Assembly (NCBI RefSeq): GCF_030813915.1
Contig: NZ_JAUSUJ010000009.1
Span: 62,001-126,000, forward strand
Length of the DNA: 64,000 nt
DNA from: Rhodoplanes tepidamans
Lineage (GTDB): Bacteria; Pseudomonadota; Alphaproteobacteria; Rhizobiales; Xanthobacteraceae
Direction: 5' to 3'
Position numbers and translations under genes: made by a program. Each line of letters begins with the position of its first letter. The first letter of the stretch is position 1. This document shows, piece after piece, positions 62,978 through 64,000 of this stretch. The notes beneath the pieces were generated by a model. That model did not search any database, was not told where the DNA came from, and saw nothing but the letters and a program-made list of their open reading frames with translations.

Positions 62978-64000
62978 TCAGCTCCGCGCCTCCCGCCGCT
63001 GCGCCGGGCGGCCGGGGACGATGCGGGCGACGAGGTCGGTCAGGCTCGCGACCGGGGCGAGGGCGAGGCCGTCGCGCTCGGCCCCGCGGGTCGCGTCGGG
63101 GACCACGGCGCGGGCGAAGCCGAGCTTCTGGGCCTCCTTCAGCCGGGCCGGCGCATGCGACACCGGGCGTACCGCGCCGGACAGCGACACCTCGCCGAAA
63201 TGCACGGCGTCGGCGGGCAGGGGGGTCTTGGCGAGCGAGGAGACCAGCGCGGCCGCCGCGGCGAGGTCGGCCGCCGGCTCCTGGATGCGCAGGCCGCCGG
63301 CGACGTTGAGGTAGACGTCGTAACCGCCGAGCTTGACACCGCAATGGGCCTCGAGCACGGCCAGCACCATGGCCAGCCGGCTGGGATCCCAGCCGACCAC
63401 GGCGCGGCGCGGGGTGCCGAGCGAGGTCGGCGCGACCAGGGCCTGCATCTCGACCAGCAGCGGCCGGGTGCCCTCCATGCCGGCGAACACGGCGGTGCCG
63501 GGCGCACCGAGGTCGCGCTCGGACAGGAACAGGGCGGAGGGGTTGGCGACCTCGGAGAGGCCGCCGCCCGTCATCTCGAACACGCCGATCTCGTCGGTCG
63601 GGCCGAAGCGGTTCTTCACGGCGCGCAGGATGCGGAAGTGGTGGCCGCCTTCGCCTTCGAAGGAGAGCACCGCATCGACCATGTGCTCGACCACCCGGGG
63701 GCCGGCGATCTGGCCGTCCTTGGTGACGTGGCCGACCAGGATCACGGCGGCGCCGGCCCGCTTGGCGAAGCGGATGAGGAGCTGGGCGGAGGCCCGCACC
63801 TGGGTGACGGTGCCGGGCGAGGACTCCACCATGTCGGTCCACATGGTCTGGATGGAATCGATCACCACGAGGCGTGGAACCCTGCCTTGCGAGAGGGTTG
63901 CGACGATGTCCTCGACCGAGGTCTCGGCCGCGAGCTCGACCGGCAGCCTGGTCAGGCCGAGCCGCTCGGCGCGCAGCCGCACCTGCGCGACCGACTCCTC
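62978..64000 (-). CDS. radA: DNA repair protein RadA, N-terminally truncated by the window edge
   Basis: The last 340 residues of RadA. The frame enters at 64000 as EESVAQVRLRAERLG, so the zinc finger and Walker A lie outside. Present are Walker B (LVVIDSIQTM), the KNRFGPTDEIGVFEM motif specific to RadA, and the Lon-protease-like C-terminal domain (about the last 170 residues, from GYDVYLNVAGGLRIQ). RadA promotes branch migration in recombinational repair. The gene leads the radA-cvpA-purF order. Confidence 0.95.
   Translation of the reverse strand, partial: EESVAQVRLRAERLGLTRLPVELAAETSVEDIVATLSQGRVPRLVVIDSIQTMWTDMVESSPGTVTQVRASAQLLIRFAKRAGAAVILVGHVTKDGQIAGPRVVEHMVDAVLSFEGEGGHHFRILRAVKNRFGPTDEIGVFEMTGGGLSEVANPSALFLSERDLGAPGTAVFAGMEGTRPLLVEMQALVAPTSLGTPRRAVVGWDPSRLAMVLAVLEAHCGVKLGGYDVYLNVAGGLRIQEPAADLAAAAALVSSLAKTPLPADAVHFGEVSLSGAVRPVSHAPARLKEAQKLGFARAVVPDATRGAERDGLALAPVASLTDLVARIVPGRPAQRREARS

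Overview
The window is very GC-rich (about 70 percent or more by eye) and gene-dense. Its gene set points to an alphaproteobacterium of the order Hyphomicrobiales (Rhizobiales): a radA-cvpA-purF-SDR run, an ATP12 chaperone, a DUF3126 protein, a NUMM-type CHCC zinc-finger protein, a YARHG protein, a separate FliK/FhlB pair, an HpnG-type phosphorylase and CtrA-type TTAA-N7-TTAA boxes. I cannot name the genus. No rRNA, tRNA, CRISPR array, insertion sequence or prophage was recognised.

Layout. 0-9 kb holds mostly single metabolic genes: an M24 peptidase, a flavin monooxygenase, a CHCC protein, an alpha/beta hydrolase, cysE, DUF3126, a higBA toxin-antitoxin pair and a gamma-carbonic anhydrase. 9-16 kb carries a 2-oxoglutarate:ferredoxin oxidoreductase split into korC-korA and korB, with a ParE-type toxin-antitoxin pair and a small secreted protein lying between korA and korB. 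16-19 kb has a TPR/glycosyltransferase-fold protein coupled to a methyltransferase.

19-28.3 kb is a complete ferric-siderophore uptake island: a divergent ATPase gene, then ECF sigma factor, FecR anti-sigma factor, TonB receptor with STN signalling domain, binding protein, double-length FhuB permease and a siderophore esterase. The last four genes overlap end to start. Uptake, sensing and iron release can all be explained by these genes, but no siderophore synthesis genes are present. 28-40 kb is mixed: ATP12, FliK and FhlB, propionyl-CoA carboxylase beta, purU, a TupA-type ATP-grasp protein, a ClpP-like secreted protein, an EamA transporter and an orphan Bug-type binding protein. 40-47.9 kb has a large polytopic membrane protein, NnrU, panB and a YfgM-like/lipoprotein/der cluster.

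The most unusual stretch is 47.87-60.36 kb. Twelve bases after der lies a 1713-residue protein with an N-terminal SIR2 domain (intact Asn and His motifs), a central degenerate STAND-like region and C-terminal TPR-like helices. This is the architecture of single-gene anti-phage systems. It is followed by an MFS pump, an OafA-type acyltransferase with an SGNH domain, a rare fusion of a QueC-like PP-loop domain to an FkbM methyltransferase, an SDR enzyme, and a PIN-domain gene paired with an unknown 94-residue protein, inserted between purF and the SDR gene. Housekeeping order then resumes with purF, cvpA and radA, which runs off the window.

Three families of intergenic palindromes occur (5982-6108 and 6506-6629; 33714-33791 and 34277-34353; 1406-1424 and 62894-62912).
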